Positions 1 to 8,606 of a stretch of DNA of 64,000 nucleotides are shown here, one piece after another. This stretch comes from an uncultured Prevotellaceae bacterium. GTDB taxonomy: Bacteria; Bacteroidota; Bacteroidia; Bacteroidales; Bacteroidaceae. Position 1 is the stretch's first letter; each line of letters opens with the position of its first letter. The translations under genes were made by a program, and so were the position numbers. A model generated the notes under the pieces. That model made no database searches, was not told the DNA's origin, and worked only from the letters and a program-made list of their open reading frames with translations. Location of the stretch: NCBI GenBank assembly GCA_900320255.1, contig ONRS01000143.1:1-64000 (forward strand), in the 5' to 3' direction.

Positions 1-2
1 AA

Positions 3-79
3 GGCTCCCTAGCTCAACTGAATAGAGCATCTGACTACGGATCAGAAGGTTGTGGGTTTGAATCCCGCGGGAGTCACCA
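3..79 (+). tRNA. tRNA-Arg (ACG anticodon)
   Basis: The 7-bp acceptor stem pairs 3-9 with 69-75. The anticodon stem pairs 30-34 with 42-46 around loop CTACGGA, which puts ACG at 37-39, and a T-arm with loop TTTGAAT follows. The 3' CCA is encoded at 77-79. ACG is charged with arginine and reads CGN codons. A strong intrinsic terminator follows directly, so this is the last gene of its transcript; what lies upstream is outside the window. Confidence 0.95.
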
Positions 80-81
80 GA

Positions 82-116
82 AGAGAGAACTTTTTCGTAA
101 AGTCCTCTCTTTTTTT
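82..116 (+). terminator. Rho-independent terminator of tRNA-Arg
   Basis: AGAGAG and ACTTT on the left pair with AAAGT and CTCTCT on the right around a TTCGT-like loop, with one unpaired base on each side. A run of seven T follows. It begins two bases after the encoded CCA. Confidence 0.85.
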
Positions 117-142
117 GTTCTCCTGCCCAGCTTCAGCGAAAC

Positions 143-208
143 ACTTTGGTTACGGCAAACTCTGACTTTGATTACGGCAAACTTCTACTTTGGTTACAGC
201 AAAGTGGT
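143..208. repeat. Three-unit array with exact 22-bp period (TTTGGTTACGGCAAA core)
   Basis: Units begin at 143, 165 and 187. The core is ACTTTGGTTACGGCAAA with small changes (GATTACGG, GGTTACAG), followed by a variable 5-6 base spacer. The array sits between the tRNA terminator and the 3' end of the convergent lipoprotein gene. The same core with the same period recurs at 27052-27116. No cas genes are nearby and the spacers are too short for a CRISPR. Confidence 0.85.
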
Positions 209-220
209 AGTTCTGACTCG

Positions 221-700
221 TCAGAGGTCATCGTCGTGGGCTTCCACCACGCTGTCAGCATCGGCAATCAGCCGCATCATACAGTCACGTATTCGCTGAA
301 GTCCCTCTCCACGGGGCTTTGCATTAGAGCCTGAGGAGTAGATAGAGGAGCCGTCGGAGAACCGGGCATTGAAATACCATTGGTAGCCGTCCAGCACTTG
401 GAACGGCGGGCGGTAATGCTCCTTGTAGTTGTACATCTTCTCTTCCAGAATAATCTGGCGTAGCTGGCTCATTTCCTCCTTGCTCAGTTGTTTCTGAAAG
501 AGTGAGCCGTGTCCCTCCTTCATCGCCTTCAGCAGGAATGTTCCGTCGGTTGCCCGTTCTGCGTGGCCCTCATAATCGGGGACCATACTCATTTCATTCT
601 TAACGTATTCCACGCTCAGCAGCTCTCCTTCAGGAGCCTTTGTCCCGCAGCTCAGCATACTTATCAATCCTCCCATCATGCAAATAAAAATCTTCTTCAT
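221..700 (-). CDS. Predicted outer-membrane or periplasmic lipoprotein, unknown function
   Basis: About 159 residues from the chosen start MKKIFICMM at 700. An in-frame ATG at 715 would add five residues ahead of the Lys-Lys pair and would spoil the signal peptide. The N-terminus is a type II signal peptide ending in LSC, with the lipid-attachment Cys near residue 18, so it should be lipidated and exported. The mature part is hydrophilic with no motif I recognise. The segment around EGLQRIRDCMMRL near the C-terminus looks helical. It is convergent with the tRNA. The leader upstream (701-996) holds a promoter, a perfect hairpin and a terminator-like element, so expression may be attenuated. 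The lipoprotein call is firm; the function is unknown. Confidence 0.75.
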   Translation of the reverse strand: MKKIFICMMGGLISMLSCGTKAPEGELLSVEYVKNEMSMVPDYEGHAERATDGTFLLKAMKEGHGSLFQKQLSKEEMSQLRQIILEEKMYNYKEHYRPPFQVLDGYQWYFNARFSDGSSIYSSGSNAKPRGEGLQRIRDCMMRLIADADSVVEAHDDDL

Positions 701-769
701 TTTTAGGTGTAACATTAATCAACGCCACAAATTTACAAAGATTTTCCGTAATATCACTATATATTGCCG

Positions 770-800
770 AAAAAAGTTCAAGAGAAACGGCACTTCTCTT
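770..800 (-). terminator. Terminator-like single copy of the AGAGAAGTGCCGTTTCTCT unit
   Basis: On the minus strand 800-780 reads AAGAGAA-GTGCCGT-TTCTCTT, a 7-bp stem with a 7-base loop. GAAC and six T (775-770) follow. The same unit is repeated four times at 18098-18182. Confidence 0.5.
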
Positions 801-828
801 GGAGTGGTGTGGATATTTGTTGATATAA

Positions 829-862
829 CGGACATAGCACGCATCGCTGCGTGCTATGTCCG
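829..862. repeat. Perfect 15-bp inverted repeat with 4-base loop
   Basis: CGGACATAGCACGCA at 829-843 is exactly complementary to 848-862 around loop TCGC. No T-run follows on either strand, so it is not a standard terminator. It lies inside the predicted minus-strand transcript 770-959. Confidence 0.8.
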
Positions 863-964
863 GCTTCTAAAAATGAAGAATTCGTAAGACTAAATCAATC
901 ACTAACTATTATTATTAACTTAAAACCTTTATGTATGAATCGTATGAATTTCTTTTTTCTGATG

Positions 965-996
965 CAAAGTTACGGTGCATTTCTTGCGTTTGCAAA
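965..996 (-). promoter_or_regulatory. Bacteroidota-type promoter (TTTG-N20-TAACTTTG)
   Basis: On the minus strand TTTG lies at 996-993 and TAACTTTG at 972-965 with a 20-bp gap, matching the Bacteroidota primary sigma consensus. It reads toward the lipoprotein gene, 265 bp away. Confidence 0.6.
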
Positions 997-1160
997 TAAT
1001 GGCGTGAAATATTCTTCGGTTTGTTGCGACACACGTTCCGTTTTGCGACAAATCGGCCCCGTGCCCTTATTTTTTGTCGTAAGAAAGGTCAACGGACTAA
1101 GGTAAAAGGTCTAAGGTCGAAGGCACTTTTGCACGAGAAAGTAAAAAAAACAAGTTTTTA

Positions 1161-1192
1161 TTTGCTTTTCTCCTTGCTTATTCGTACCTTTG
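1161..1192 (+). promoter_or_regulatory. galE promoter (TTTG-N20-TACCTTTG)
   Basis: TTTG ends at 1164 and TACCTTTG spans 1185-1192 with 20 bp between. The predicted start lies about 25-30 nt before the galE ATG. Confidence 0.75.
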
Positions 1193-1225
1193 TAGTCCCA
1201 AAACTTAAAACATAAGAATAACGAA

Positions 1226-2263
1226 ATGAAACAGACAATTCTGGTAACAGGAGGAACGGGCTTTATAGGCTCGCACACAACTGTAGAACTGCAGAACGCA
1301 GGTTACGAAGTTGTGATAGTGGATAACCTTTCCAACTCTAATGCTGATGTCATCGACGGCATTGAGAAGATTACAGGTACGCGTCCCGCATTCGAGAAAG
1401 TAGATTGCTGCGACTTGGAGGCAATGGAGCGCGTCTTCGAAAAGTACCCCAAGATAGAGGGCATCATCCACTTCGCTGCATCGAAGGCTGTAGGCGAGAG
1501 TGTGCAGAAGCCTCTTATGTATTACCGCAACAATATCCTCTCGCTGGTCAACCTGCTCGAGCTCATGCCCAAGCACGGCGTGAAGGGCATCATCTTCTCG
1601 TCAAGCTGTACCGTCTATGGTCAGCCTGACCCGGAGAACCTGCCCGTTACTGAGGACGCACCCATTAAGCCGGCAGAGAGCCCCTATGGCAACACCAAGC
1701 AGGTGAACGAGGAGATTATCCGCGACGACATCAATAGCGGAGCGCCCATTAAGGCCATCCTGCTGCGATACTTCAACCCCATTGGTTCTCACCCGTCGGG
1801 CATCATTGGAGAACTGCCCAACGGAGTACCCATGAACCTTATTCCCTACGTGACACAGACGGCCATTGGTATTCGCGAGAAACTGAGCGTGTTCGGCAAC
1901 GACTACAACACGCCCGACGGCACTTGCATTCGCGACTACATCTACGTGGTTGACCTGGCCAAGGCTCACGTCAAGGCGATGGAGCGCGTGCTCGATACTG
2001 ACTCAGAGAAGCTCGAGGTGTTCAACGTGGGAACAGGCCGTGGCGTTTCAACCAAGGAGATAGTCGATGCCTTCGAGAAGGCTACCGGCGTAAAGCTCAA
2101 CTGGCAGTTTGCACCCCGTCGTGCAGGTGACATTGAGAAGGTGTGGGCAAACCCCGAGAAGGCCAACAACGTGCTCGGATGGAAGGCAGAGACGAGTCTT
2201 GAAGACACGCTGAAGTCTGCTTGGCAATGGCAACAGAAGTTGCGCGAGCGCGGCATCCAGTAA
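1226..2263 (+). CDS. galE: UDP-glucose 4-epimerase
   Basis: The 345-residue protein interconverts UDP-glucose and UDP-galactose in the cytoplasm (Leloir pathway), supplying galactose residues for surface polysaccharides. It is a full-length extended SDR. The N-terminal NAD-binding motif is TGGTGFIGSHT at residues 7-17. The catalytic segment SSSCTVYG (residues 130-137) supplies Ser/Thr, and the Y-x3-K pair lies in YGNTK near residue 155. The C-terminal segment with GRGVSTKE and RRAGDIEKVWA is typical of GalE. It has its own promoter and probably forms a single-gene unit, since the next gene starts 124 bp downstream. Confidence 0.95.
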   Translation: MKQTILVTGGTGFIGSHTTVELQNAGYEVVIVDNLSNSNADVIDGIEKITGTRPAFEKVDCCDLEAMERVFEKYPKIEGIIHFAASKAVGESVQKPLMYYRNNILSLVNLLELMPKHGVKGIIFSSSCTVYGQPDPENLPVTEDAPIKPAESPYGNTKQVNEEIIRDDINSGAPIKAILLRYFNPIGSHPSGIIGELPNGVPMNLIPYVTQTAIGIREKLSVFGNDYNTPDGTCIRDYIYVVDLAKAHVKAMERVLDTDSEKLEVFNVGTGRGVSTKEIVDAFEKATGVKLNWQFAPRRAGDIEKVWANPEKANNVLGWKAETSLEDTLKSAWQWQQKLRERGIQ

Positions 2264-2387
2264 GAATAGTATATTCATGTAACTGATTATAACCTGTTAA
2301 AGGTTTATTTTGTGTTTGTGTTTGTGGCAGGCCTTCGATGTGAATCGGAGGCTTGTTCGCTCACAAGAACCCCCAAACATTAGAACA

Positions 2388-4748
2388 ATGAACGAACAAC
2401 TGCTCAATGAACTGAACGAAAGCCAGCGCGAGGCGGTAGTCTGGTGCGACGGTCCCCAGTTGGTCATAGCTGGCGCCGGGTCGGGCAAGACGCGTGTGCT
2501 GACCTACAAGATAGCCTACCTGCTGGAGGAATACCAACTGGAGCCTTGGCGCATACTGGCGCTTACCTTTACCAACAAGGCTGCCCGAGAAATGAAGGAG
2601 CGCATAGGCAGGCTGGTGGGGCAGGAGAGGGCCCGCTACCTGCAGATGGGAACCTTCCACTCTGTCTTTGCACGCATACTACGGCGCGAGGCACAGCACA
2701 TTGGGTATAACCCTGACTTCACCATCTACGACCAGAGCGACTCCCGCTCGCTGGTGAAGAGCATCATTCGCGAGATGCAGCTTGATGAGAAACTCTACAA
2801 ACCGTCAAGCGTGGCTGATCGTATTTCTATGGCCAAGAACCACCTCCTGTTGCCGCAGGCATACGCTAACAGCCCTTCGGCTGCAGACGATGCCGTACGC
2901 AAGGTCCCTGCTATCAGTAACATCTACCTGCGCTATGCTGAACGCTGCCGACAGGCCAACGCTATGGACTTCGACGACCTGCTGGTGCAGACCTACATGC
3001 TCTTCCGCAATCATGAGGACATTCGGCAGCACTACGTTGACCGCTTTGCCTATGTGCTCGTTGACGAGTATCAGGACACGAACCGTGTTCAACAGGCCAT
3101 CGTCATGCAGCTCACCAAGGAGCGGCAGCGCGTCTGCGTGGTTGGTGACGATGCACAGAGCATCTACAGCTTCCGGGGCGCGAACATCGACAACATACTC
3201 GACTTCCAGAAAGGCTATACTGGTGCGCGTCTTTTCAAGTTGGAGCAGAACTACCGTTCAACGCAGCTCATCGTGCAGGCTGCCAACAGTCTGATTCGCC
3301 ATAATCAGCGGCAGATACCAAAGGATGTGTATAGCCACAACGAAGAGGGCGAGCGACTCACCCTGAAGACCGCCTACAGCGACAAGGAGGAGGCTCAGAT
3401 GGTGTGTAACGACATTAAGCGCTACAAGCGTAAGGACAGTTGTGAATACAGCGACTTTGCCATTCTATACCGTACTAACTCGCAAAGTCGTTCGTTCGAG
3501 GAATACATGCGTAAGGAGAACATTCCCTACCGCATTTATGGAGGGCTGAGCTTCTATCAGCGCAAGGAGATAAAAGACGTTATTGCCTACTTCCGCCTGG
3601 TGGCCAACCCCGACGACGAAGAGGCCCTGAAGCGTATCATTAACTATCCCGCACGAGGCATTGGCGACACGACCGTCAACAAGATTGTGGCGGCTGCCAA
3701 CCTGCATGGGGTAAGCCTGTGGACTGTCATTACGCAGCCCGTCTTGTTCCAGCTTGACATTAACAAGGGTACGGCTGCAAAGATTGAGAAGTTCCGCGCC
3801 CAGGTGGAACTCTGGATTAACAGGGCAAAGACCGACGATGCCTTTGCTTTGGGTCACGACATCATTATGGAGAGTGGCATCAGCCGAGACATTTACTCAG
3901 GCAAGGACCCTGAGGACCTTTCGCGGCAGGAGAACTTGCAGGAGTTCGTCAGCGGTCTGCAGGACTTTGTCGAGACACGCCGCGAAGAGGATATGGCTGA
4001 CCATACGGCCCTTTCTGACTTTCTGCAGGAGGTGTCGCTCATGACCGACCTGGACAGCGACGATGACGACACGCAGCCCAAGGTGGTGCTCATGACCATT
4101 CATAGTGCCAAGGGACTGGAATTCCCTACGGTATTTATTGTAGGACTTGAGGAGAACATCTTCCCTTCGCCCATGTGTGTCAACTCGTTACGCGAACTGG
4201 AGGAAGAACGGCGACTGCTCTACGTGGCCATCACCAGAGCCGAGAAGCGTTGCATCATGACCTGTGCGCAGAACCGTTGGCGTTACGGACGGGTAGAGTT
4301 TGACACGCCATCGCGCTTTATTCGCGACATCGACCCCTCGCTGCTCTACGTCGAGCAGTCGGGCATTGGCAGCATGGGCGGTTCCGTCTTTGGCAGCCGG
4401 CGGCAGTCTGATAACTTTGACTATAACGGCAACAAGTACAGCCGAGCAAGCAGTATGGTGCAGAATGCGCGTCCTGTTGCCACGCAGTTTAAGGCTGACC
4501 CCAAACCGCGCGTGGTTCCTCCAACGCCTTCCAACTACCCATCATCCACCACTCAACCCCCGTCACCCACCACCCAATCCCCGTCCGCCCTCCATGAGGG
4601 CAGCGTTGTTGAGCACCAGCGGTTTGGCGTAGGTGTAGTCTTAAAGCTGGAAGGAACGGGCGAGAATCAAAAAGCAACTGTTCAGTTCAAGAATACTGGA
4701 ACCAAACAGTTGCTGTTGAAGTTTGCACGTATCAAAGTGATAGAGTAG
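2388..4748 (+). CDS. UvrD/PcrA-type superfamily 1 DNA helicase
   Basis: An ATP-dependent 3'-5' DNA helicase of 786 residues for excision repair and replication-fork maintenance. The start chosen is MNEQLLNELNESQ at 2388; the upstream in-frame ATG at 2310 adds 26 residues that do not fit the family, whose conserved region opens with 'LNxxQxEAV'. Walker A is GAGSGKT near residue 30, motif II is DEYQDTN near 224, motif III includes GDDAQSIYSFRGA, and motif VI is YVAITRAEKR. A low-complexity Pro/Ser/Thr linker (near residues 708-732, encoded by ACC/CCC-rich repeat-like DNA at about 4530-4600) separates the motor from a C-terminal Tudor-like PcrA domain beginning at VVEHQRFGVG. UvrD and PcrA cannot be told apart here. 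Confidence 0.93.
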   Translation: MNEQLLNELNESQREAVVWCDGPQLVIAGAGSGKTRVLTYKIAYLLEEYQLEPWRILALTFTNKAAREMKERIGRLVGQERARYLQMGTFHSVFARILRREAQHIGYNPDFTIYDQSDSRSLVKSIIREMQLDEKLYKPSSVADRISMAKNHLLLPQAYANSPSAADDAVRKVPAISNIYLRYAERCRQANAMDFDDLLVQTYMLFRNHEDIRQHYVDRFAYVLVDEYQDTNRVQQAIVMQLTKERQRVCVVGDDAQSIYSFRGANIDNILDFQKGYTGARLFKLEQNYRSTQLIVQAANSLIRHNQRQIPKDVYSHNEEGERLTLKTAYSDKEEAQMVCNDIKRYKRKDSCEYSDFAILYRTNSQSRSFEEYMRKENIPYRIYGGLSFYQRKEIKDVIAYFRLVANPDDEEALKRIINYPARGIGDTTVNKIVAAANLHGVSLWTVITQPVLFQLDINKGTAAKIEKFRAQVELWINRAKTDDAFALGHDIIMESGISRDIYSGKDPEDLSRQENLQEFVSGLQDFVETRREEDMADHTALSDFLQEVSLMTDLDSDDDDTQPKVVLMTIHSAKGLEFPTVFIVGLEENIFPSPMCVNSLRELEEERRLLYVAITRAEKRCIMTCAQNRWRYGRVEFDTPSRFIRDIDPSLLYVEQSGIGSMGGSVFGSRRQSDNFDYNGNKYSRASSMVQNARPVATQFKADPKPRVVPPTPSNYPSSTTQPPSPTTQSPSALHEGSVVEHQRFGVGVVLKLEGTGENQKATVQFKNTGTKQLLLKFARIKVIE

Positions 4749-4763
4749 GGGTGAGGTGTGTGA

Positions 4764-4892
4764 CTAAAGTGCCTCATCGTCAGGCCGCTGCGGAGAGCGA
4801 TTAGCTTTCGGCAGGTGCCGCTTTTTCCGAAGCCACGCAGCCTTGCGGGCTTCATACTCCTCGTAGTGTTTCTCTAAGAAGTTATCAGCCAT
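4764..4892 (-). CDS. Small conserved-type protein, 42 aa
   Basis: On the minus strand an ATG at 4892 opens a 42-codon frame starting MADNFLEKHYEEYEARK and ending with TAG at 4764-4766. It is highly charged, with a Lys/Arg-rich middle (AAWLRKKRHLPK) and a likely single helix. I recall similar 'EKHYEEYEARKAAWLKKKK' small proteins in Bacteroides and Prevotella, sometimes mislabelled as dehydrogenases; their role is unknown. It lies between the helicase stop and the DUF4270 gene, and its start lies just 9 bp beyond the DUF4270 stop, so it could be co-transcribed with that gene. Confidence 0.65.
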   Translation of the reverse strand: MADNFLEKHYEEYEARKAAWLRKKRHLPKANRSPQRPDDEAL

Positions 4893-4901
4893 AGTGCTTT
4901 G

Positions 4902-6347
4902 TCAGTCATCACTCGTGGTGTAGATAACGCTGATGGTAACCGGCGCATGAGTGTTCTCGCTGCCGCCTACCAGTCGTGTGTTGGTCAGCGACATCAGGTT
5001 CGACACCTTAGTGGCAGTCGTCGCAGTAGTCGTGGTTGTCGTTGTTGACGAAGACCCCAGCGTACACTCCACAGGAATGAGCACTACCTTGTTCCAGTCG
5101 GCATCATTACTTGCCCTGTTCCTATAGAGTTGTGTCACCAGCATCGAGATGTTGCCGAACTCGTAGCTGTCGGTCTTCTTGCTTAGCTGGGCCAGGTACG
5201 ATGTCCTGTTGTCAGGCAACTCGTTGTTCTCGAAGAAGGAGAACATCTTTGCCTTGGGCACCATGACGAGATAGGAGGCATTATCGAAGCAGATGTCGGT
5301 ATCGGTCTGATAGGTCTGGAAGACAATCTTGGCAGAGGTGATGGAGTCGTGCTCATGACCACGCATAATGTCCTCGACAGGCAGTTCCACCTCGGTAAAG
5401 ATGCCTGACGGTGTCTTCAGGTAGGTGCAGCTGTTGTCAGCAACCAGCTGTTGCAGGCGCTTCTTGTCGTTGGTAATAGTCGTTGTCTGTTTTACCTCGG
5501 TAGTACCTGTGAAGGTTCGGTTGCCGACGGTGACGGTATCGCCGTAGTAGCGGTAATAGACTTTCAGCTCGGTGGTATAAATCTGCGACATCAGTCCTGC
5601 GCCGTCAGTACTCTTAAAGTAGAAGCCCGGGCAAACGTTCTTGGTGAACGTAAACGAGTTCTTGAAGTATTCGGGATGATTGTAGTAGCTGTTGATGATG
5701 TACGAGCCGTAGTTACTCCATGTAACGCCGTCTTTGTCGGTGTAGGGGTCGTTGATGGGAATGTTGATGTAGGGAATGTAGTTTGTCGTGTTACGCAAAT
5801 CCTCGCTCTTCAGAAAATCTACAAAGGTGTAGGTCTTCTGCTTCATGATGCCGTCTGTGCGTACGAGCTCGTCTTCCTCGGGGCTGAAGTCGGTATAGTA
5901 GAACTGTCCTTCGGCAACAGGAATCTTCATTTCCTGCACCTTCAGGCCCATAGGTGCCAGGGAGTCACCCACCGATGATACGATATAGACGTTCAGGTGG
6001 CAGGAGTCGGCAATAATGTTGTCTGCCAGGTCGCGGCTAACCATGTTATCCTTTATCGGGAAAAGATCGCTTGCCATAGATTCAAGCTGTACGAACTGCG
6101 ACGTGTAGTCAGACGTGATGTAGTCGCCGGTTATGGGGTCCTTAATGCGTCCCAGATAGCAGGTGCTGTTCTGTGAGAGCACAGAGTCTATGAGTATGGA
6201 ACGGGTCGATACGTCAAAGGTATCAGAGACGATGGCGAAATGGTCAACGTCCTTGGTTAGTGAAGAACCGATGTTTGCAGTATCATCATCACATGCAGAG
6301 ATTGTTATTGCTGTCAACAAAATCCCTGCGATCCATTTTGCTTTCAT
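4902..6347 (-). CDS. DUF4270 family lipoprotein
   Basis: 481 residues. The signal peptide MKAKWIAGILLTAITISAC ends in a lipobox with Cys at residue 19, followed by DDDT, an acidic start to the mature protein. In Bacteroidota such residues after the Cys can mark surface export. The body is beta-rich and matches my recollection of DUF4270 proteins, for example the N-terminal 'ANIGSSL...IVSDTFDVSTRSILIDSV' region, no stretch of which is catalytic. A Ser/Thr-rich low-complexity run lies near residue 440. Its start is 33 bp after the starch-synthase-like gene on the same strand, and these two families often sit together in Bacteroidales. No biochemical function is known to me. Confidence 0.85.
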   Translation of the reverse strand: MKAKWIAGILLTAITISACDDDTANIGSSLTKDVDHFAIVSDTFDVSTRSILIDSVLSQNSTCYLGRIKDPITGDYITSDYTSQFVQLESMASDLFPIKDNMVSRDLADNIIADSCHLNVYIVSSVGDSLAPMGLKVQEMKIPVAEGQFYYTDFSPEEDELVRTDGIMKQKTYTFVDFLKSEDLRNTTNYIPYINIPINDPYTDKDGVTWSNYGSYIINSYYNHPEYFKNSFTFTKNVCPGFYFKSTDGAGLMSQIYTTELKVYYRYYGDTVTVGNRTFTGTTEVKQTTTITNDKKRLQQLVADNSCTYLKTPSGIFTEVELPVEDIMRGHEHDSITSAKIVFQTYQTDTDICFDNASYLVMVPKAKMFSFFENNELPDNRTSYLAQLSKKTDSYEFGNISMLVTQLYRNRASNDADWNKVVLIPVECTLGSSSTTTTTTTATTATKVSNLMSLTNTRLVGGSENTHAPVTISVIYTTSDD

Positions 6348-6380
6348 TTTTACCTTAAAATATAATAATGTGCTTGTTGC

Positions 6381-7187
6381 TTATTCTTGACATAGTTGGT
6401 CGTAGAAGGCTTCGTAAGCCTCGCCGAAGTCCTCGCCCGGGTACCTCAACAGAGGTTTGTTGTTATCAACGGCATACTTCAGCAAGTCGGCATTCACCTC
6501 CTTGTCGGCCTCGATGATGCCGTCGGAATAGTCGATGGCGAGCTTGCCCAGTTCTTCGAAGTTGAAGTTGTTGTTATACTTCTTCAGGAGGCTGGCCTTT
6601 GCGTCCTTGAACTCGATGCACGTCTTGAAGTTCTCGCCCAAGTCGGAATTGAGGCTCTTGGTGAAGAGCGACGTAACCACCTTCGTGTTGGCAAACGACG
6701 GCTCTTCGCGGTAGGCGGTCTTCAGGTAGAGGGGAATAACTGCGCTCATCCAGCCCTGACAATGAATGATGTCAGGTGCCCAGCGAAGCTTGTTGACCGT
6801 CTCTAAAACGCCGCGTGCGAAGAAGATGGTACGCTCGCCGTTGTCAGGATAGTCCTCGCCGTTCTCGTCCAGCAGCATCTGGCGCTTTGAGAAATAGTCA
6901 TCGTTGTCAATGAAATATACCTGTACGCGGGTCTGTACGATGGTGGCCACCTTGATAATCAGCGGGTGGTCAGTATCATTAATAATCAGGTTCATGCCTG
7001 ATAGGCGTTGTACCTCGTGAAGCTGTCCCCGACGTTCATTGATGTTACCCCATTTGGGCATGAAGGTGCGAATCTCGTTGCCATGCTCTTGAATAACCTG
7101 AGGGACGCGTTTGCCCATCACGGCCAGTTCGGTTTCGGGTACGTAAGGTATAGTCTCTTGATTGATGAATAAGATTCTCTTTGCCAT
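6381..7187 (-). CDS. Glycogen/starch synthase-like protein (GT5 N-terminal domain only)
   Basis: 268 residues from MAKRILFINQE at 7187; the upstream in-frame ATG at 7211 overlaps the promoter. The sequence matches the N-terminal Rossmann half of GT5 glycogen synthases: a fold opening 'RILFINQET...VPETELAVMGKRVPQVI', a central region with WAPDIIHCQGWMSA, and a helix-rich end. It stops at about half the length of GlgA and lacks the C-terminal nucleotide-sugar-binding domain. I recall similar short proteins in other Bacteroidales, so the shortness may be ancestral rather than a truncation. Catalysis from this half alone is doubtful. It is divergent from panC and in tandem with the DUF4270 gene. 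Confidence 0.8.
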   Translation of the reverse strand: MAKRILFINQETIPYVPETELAVMGKRVPQVIQEHGNEIRTFMPKWGNINERRGQLHEVQRLSGMNLIINDTDHPLIIKVATIVQTRVQVYFIDNDDYFSKRQMLLDENGEDYPDNGERTIFFARGVLETVNKLRWAPDIIHCQGWMSAVIPLYLKTAYREEPSFANTKVVTSLFTKSLNSDLGENFKTCIEFKDAKASLLKKYNNNFNFEELGKLAIDYSDGIIEADKEVNADLLKYAVDNNKPLLRYPGEDFGEAYEAFYDQLCQE

Positions 7188-7208
7188 AAATACTTGGTTT
7201 TTGTATGG

Positions 7209-7216
7209 CAAAGGTA
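7209..7216 (-). promoter_or_regulatory. Probable -7 box of starch-synthase-like gene
   Basis: TACCTTTG on the minus strand, 22 nt before the chosen ATG at 7187. No clear -33 TTG at the usual distance. Confidence 0.45.
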
Positions 7217-7360
7217 CGAAAAAATATGGAAAAATCGGAATTTTCGGTTGCTTTTTAGAATTTTTAGGGTCTTATTTGGCATATTTTCACGATATTTCTT
7301 TCTTATTTGATAAAAATGTTGTTATTTTGCACCCGATTTTGTAACTAATAAAAAAGGGTA

Positions 7361-8254
7361 ATGAAAGTATTTTACAAGATTGCTGATTTACAAAACGCTT
7401 TGTTTGATGAGCGTAAGCAGGGTCGCCAAGTAGGCCTTGTGCCTACAATGGGAGCGCTTCATGAAGGACACGCCTCGTTAGTACGTCGTAGTGTCAGGGA
7501 GAACGAGGTGACGGTGGTTTCCGTCTTTGTTAATCCGACGCAGTTCAACGACAAGAATGACTTGAAGAACTATCCGCGTACGCTGGAGGCTGACTGCGAG
7601 TTGTTGGAGAAGACGTTTGCAGAAGAAACTGCAGACGGTAATTCTGCCAAAGGTCTGGCTCTTTATGTGTTGGCACCGTCGGTAGAGGAGATGTACCCTA
7701 CGCCCGACACGCGTCAGTTTGAGTATCCTCCTGTCTCTACTGTGATGGAAGGCGCCCATCGTCCTGGTCACTTTAATGGAGTGTGTCAGGTGGTGAGCCG
7801 TCTCTTTTATATTTCGAAGCCTGACAAAGCATACTTTGGCGAGAAGGATTGGCAGCAGATTGCCGTAGTGAAGGCTATGGTGCGCCATCTGGGTATTCCC
7901 GTTCAGATTGTGGAGTGCGACATTGTGCGTGATGAGGACGGTTTGGCCAAGAGTTCGCGTAACACGCTGCTGGCTCCTGACGAACGAGCCATTGCCCCTA
8001 ACATCTATAAGGCGCTGAAGGCCAGCGTCACTTATGCCAAGACGCATTCTGTACAGGAGACTCACGATAAAGTGGTGGCCGACATCAATGCCATAGACGG
8101 ACTTGACGTTGAGTATTTCTCTATTGTTGACGGCAACACGCTACAGGATGTTTCCTCCTGGGAAGATTCTCCCTATGTCGTTGGCTGTATTACGGTGTAT
8201 TGCGGCAAGACTCCCATCCGTCTGATTGACCACATTAAATATAAGGAATCATGA
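7361..8254 (+). CDS. panC: Pantothenate synthetase
   Basis: It condenses pantoate with beta-alanine using ATP in coenzyme A synthesis. 297 residues. The nucleotidyl-transferase signature MGALHEGH spans residues 30-37 and is followed by FVNPTQFND. The later blocks [21 protein letters not shown] and a KSSRN motif are all present. Between residues 90 and 106 there is an insert (around [11 protein letters not shown]) relative to the shortest homologues, in a loop. Its stop overlaps the next start as ATGA, so panC and panD form an operon; panD makes the beta-alanine that panC uses. Confidence 0.96.
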   Translation: MKVFYKIADLQNALFDERKQGRQVGLVPTMGALHEGHASLVRRSVRENEVTVVSVFVNPTQFNDKNDLKNYPRTLEADCELLEKTFAEETADGNSAKGLALYVLAPSVEEMYPTPDTRQFEYPPVSTVMEGAHRPGHFNGVCQVVSRLFYISKPDKAYFGEKDWQQIAVVKAMVRHLGIPVQIVECDIVRDEDGLAKSSRNTLLAPDERAIAPNIYKALKASVTYAKTHSVQETHDKVVADINAIDGLDVEYFSIVDGNTLQDVSSWEDSPYVVGCITVYCGKTPIRLIDHIKYKES

Positions 8255-8595
8255 TGATAGAAGTACTGAAGTCGAAGTTGCATTGTGTTACGGTAACGGA
8301 GGCTAATCTGAACTACATGGGCAGCATCACCATCGACGAAGACTTGATGGATGCCGCCAACCTCATTGCGGGCGAGAAGGTTCAGGTAGTAGATAACAAC
8401 AATGGTGAACGCTTTGAGACCTATATTATAAAAGGCGAACGCGGCTCGGGTTGCATCTGCCTGAATGGGGCAGCGGCGCGCAAGGTGCTGGTGGGCGATG
8501 TGTGCATCATCATCTCTTATGCCCTCATGGACTTTGAGGAGGCCAAGACGTTCAAGCCTTGTGTGGTGTTCCCTAAAGAAGGAAACAAACTGTAG
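8251..8595 (+). CDS. panD: Aspartate 1-decarboxylase proenzyme
   Basis: A pyruvoyl enzyme that makes beta-alanine from aspartate for pantothenate synthesis. 114 residues. Starting at 8251 puts the self-cleavage pair Gly24-Ser25 (in NYMGSITID) at the family's usual position, which supports the first of the two adjacent ATGs. Lys9 in the LKSKLH segment and a conserved Tyr further on ([10 protein letters not shown]) also fit. The start overlaps the panC stop by four bases. Confidence 0.95.
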   Translation: MMIEVLKSKLHCVTVTEANLNYMGSITIDEDLMDAANLIAGEKVQVVDNNNGERFETYIIKGERGSGCICLNGAAARKVLVGDVCIIISYALMDFEEAKTFKPCVVFPKEGNKL

Positions 8596-8606
8596 TATAT
8601 CGTTTA

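Larger units (their letters stand above)
770..959 (-). ncRNA. Candidate small RNA or attenuated leader (minus strand)
   Basis: A good Bacteroidota-type promoter at 965-996 predicts a start near 959. Reading leftward there is an AT-rich segment, a perfect 15-bp hairpin at 829-862, and at 770-800 a stem AAGAGAA/TTCTCTT followed by GAAC and six T, which looks like an intrinsic terminator. The result would be a transcript of about 190 nt ending before the lipoprotein gene. It could instead be a long 5' leader with partial read-through. This rests on sequence signals only. Confidence 0.35.
701..1225. other. 525-bp intergenic region between divergent lipoprotein gene and galE
   Basis: No convincing protein gene. 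On the minus strand it holds a promoter (965-996), a perfect 15-bp hairpin (829-862) and a terminator-like 22-bp unit (770-800), which together could make a small RNA or attenuated leader. On the plus strand it holds the galE promoter (1161-1192). The ORFs at 678-887, 851-1105 and 1021-1215 show no family resemblance and I regard them as chance. Confidence 0.7.

Noticed and set aside
143..208. CRISPR array
   Set aside because: Exact 22-bp period leaves spacers of only 4-8 bp, units number three, and no cas gene is in the window.
2310..2387. N-terminal extension of the UvrD/PcrA helicase
   Set aside because: The 26 extra residues (MCLCLWQAFDVN...) do not fit the family, whose conserved region starts at LNESQREAV.
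7324..7329. panC promoter at TATTTTG
   Set aside because: The box is one base short of TAnnTTTG and no -33 TTG sits at the right distance.
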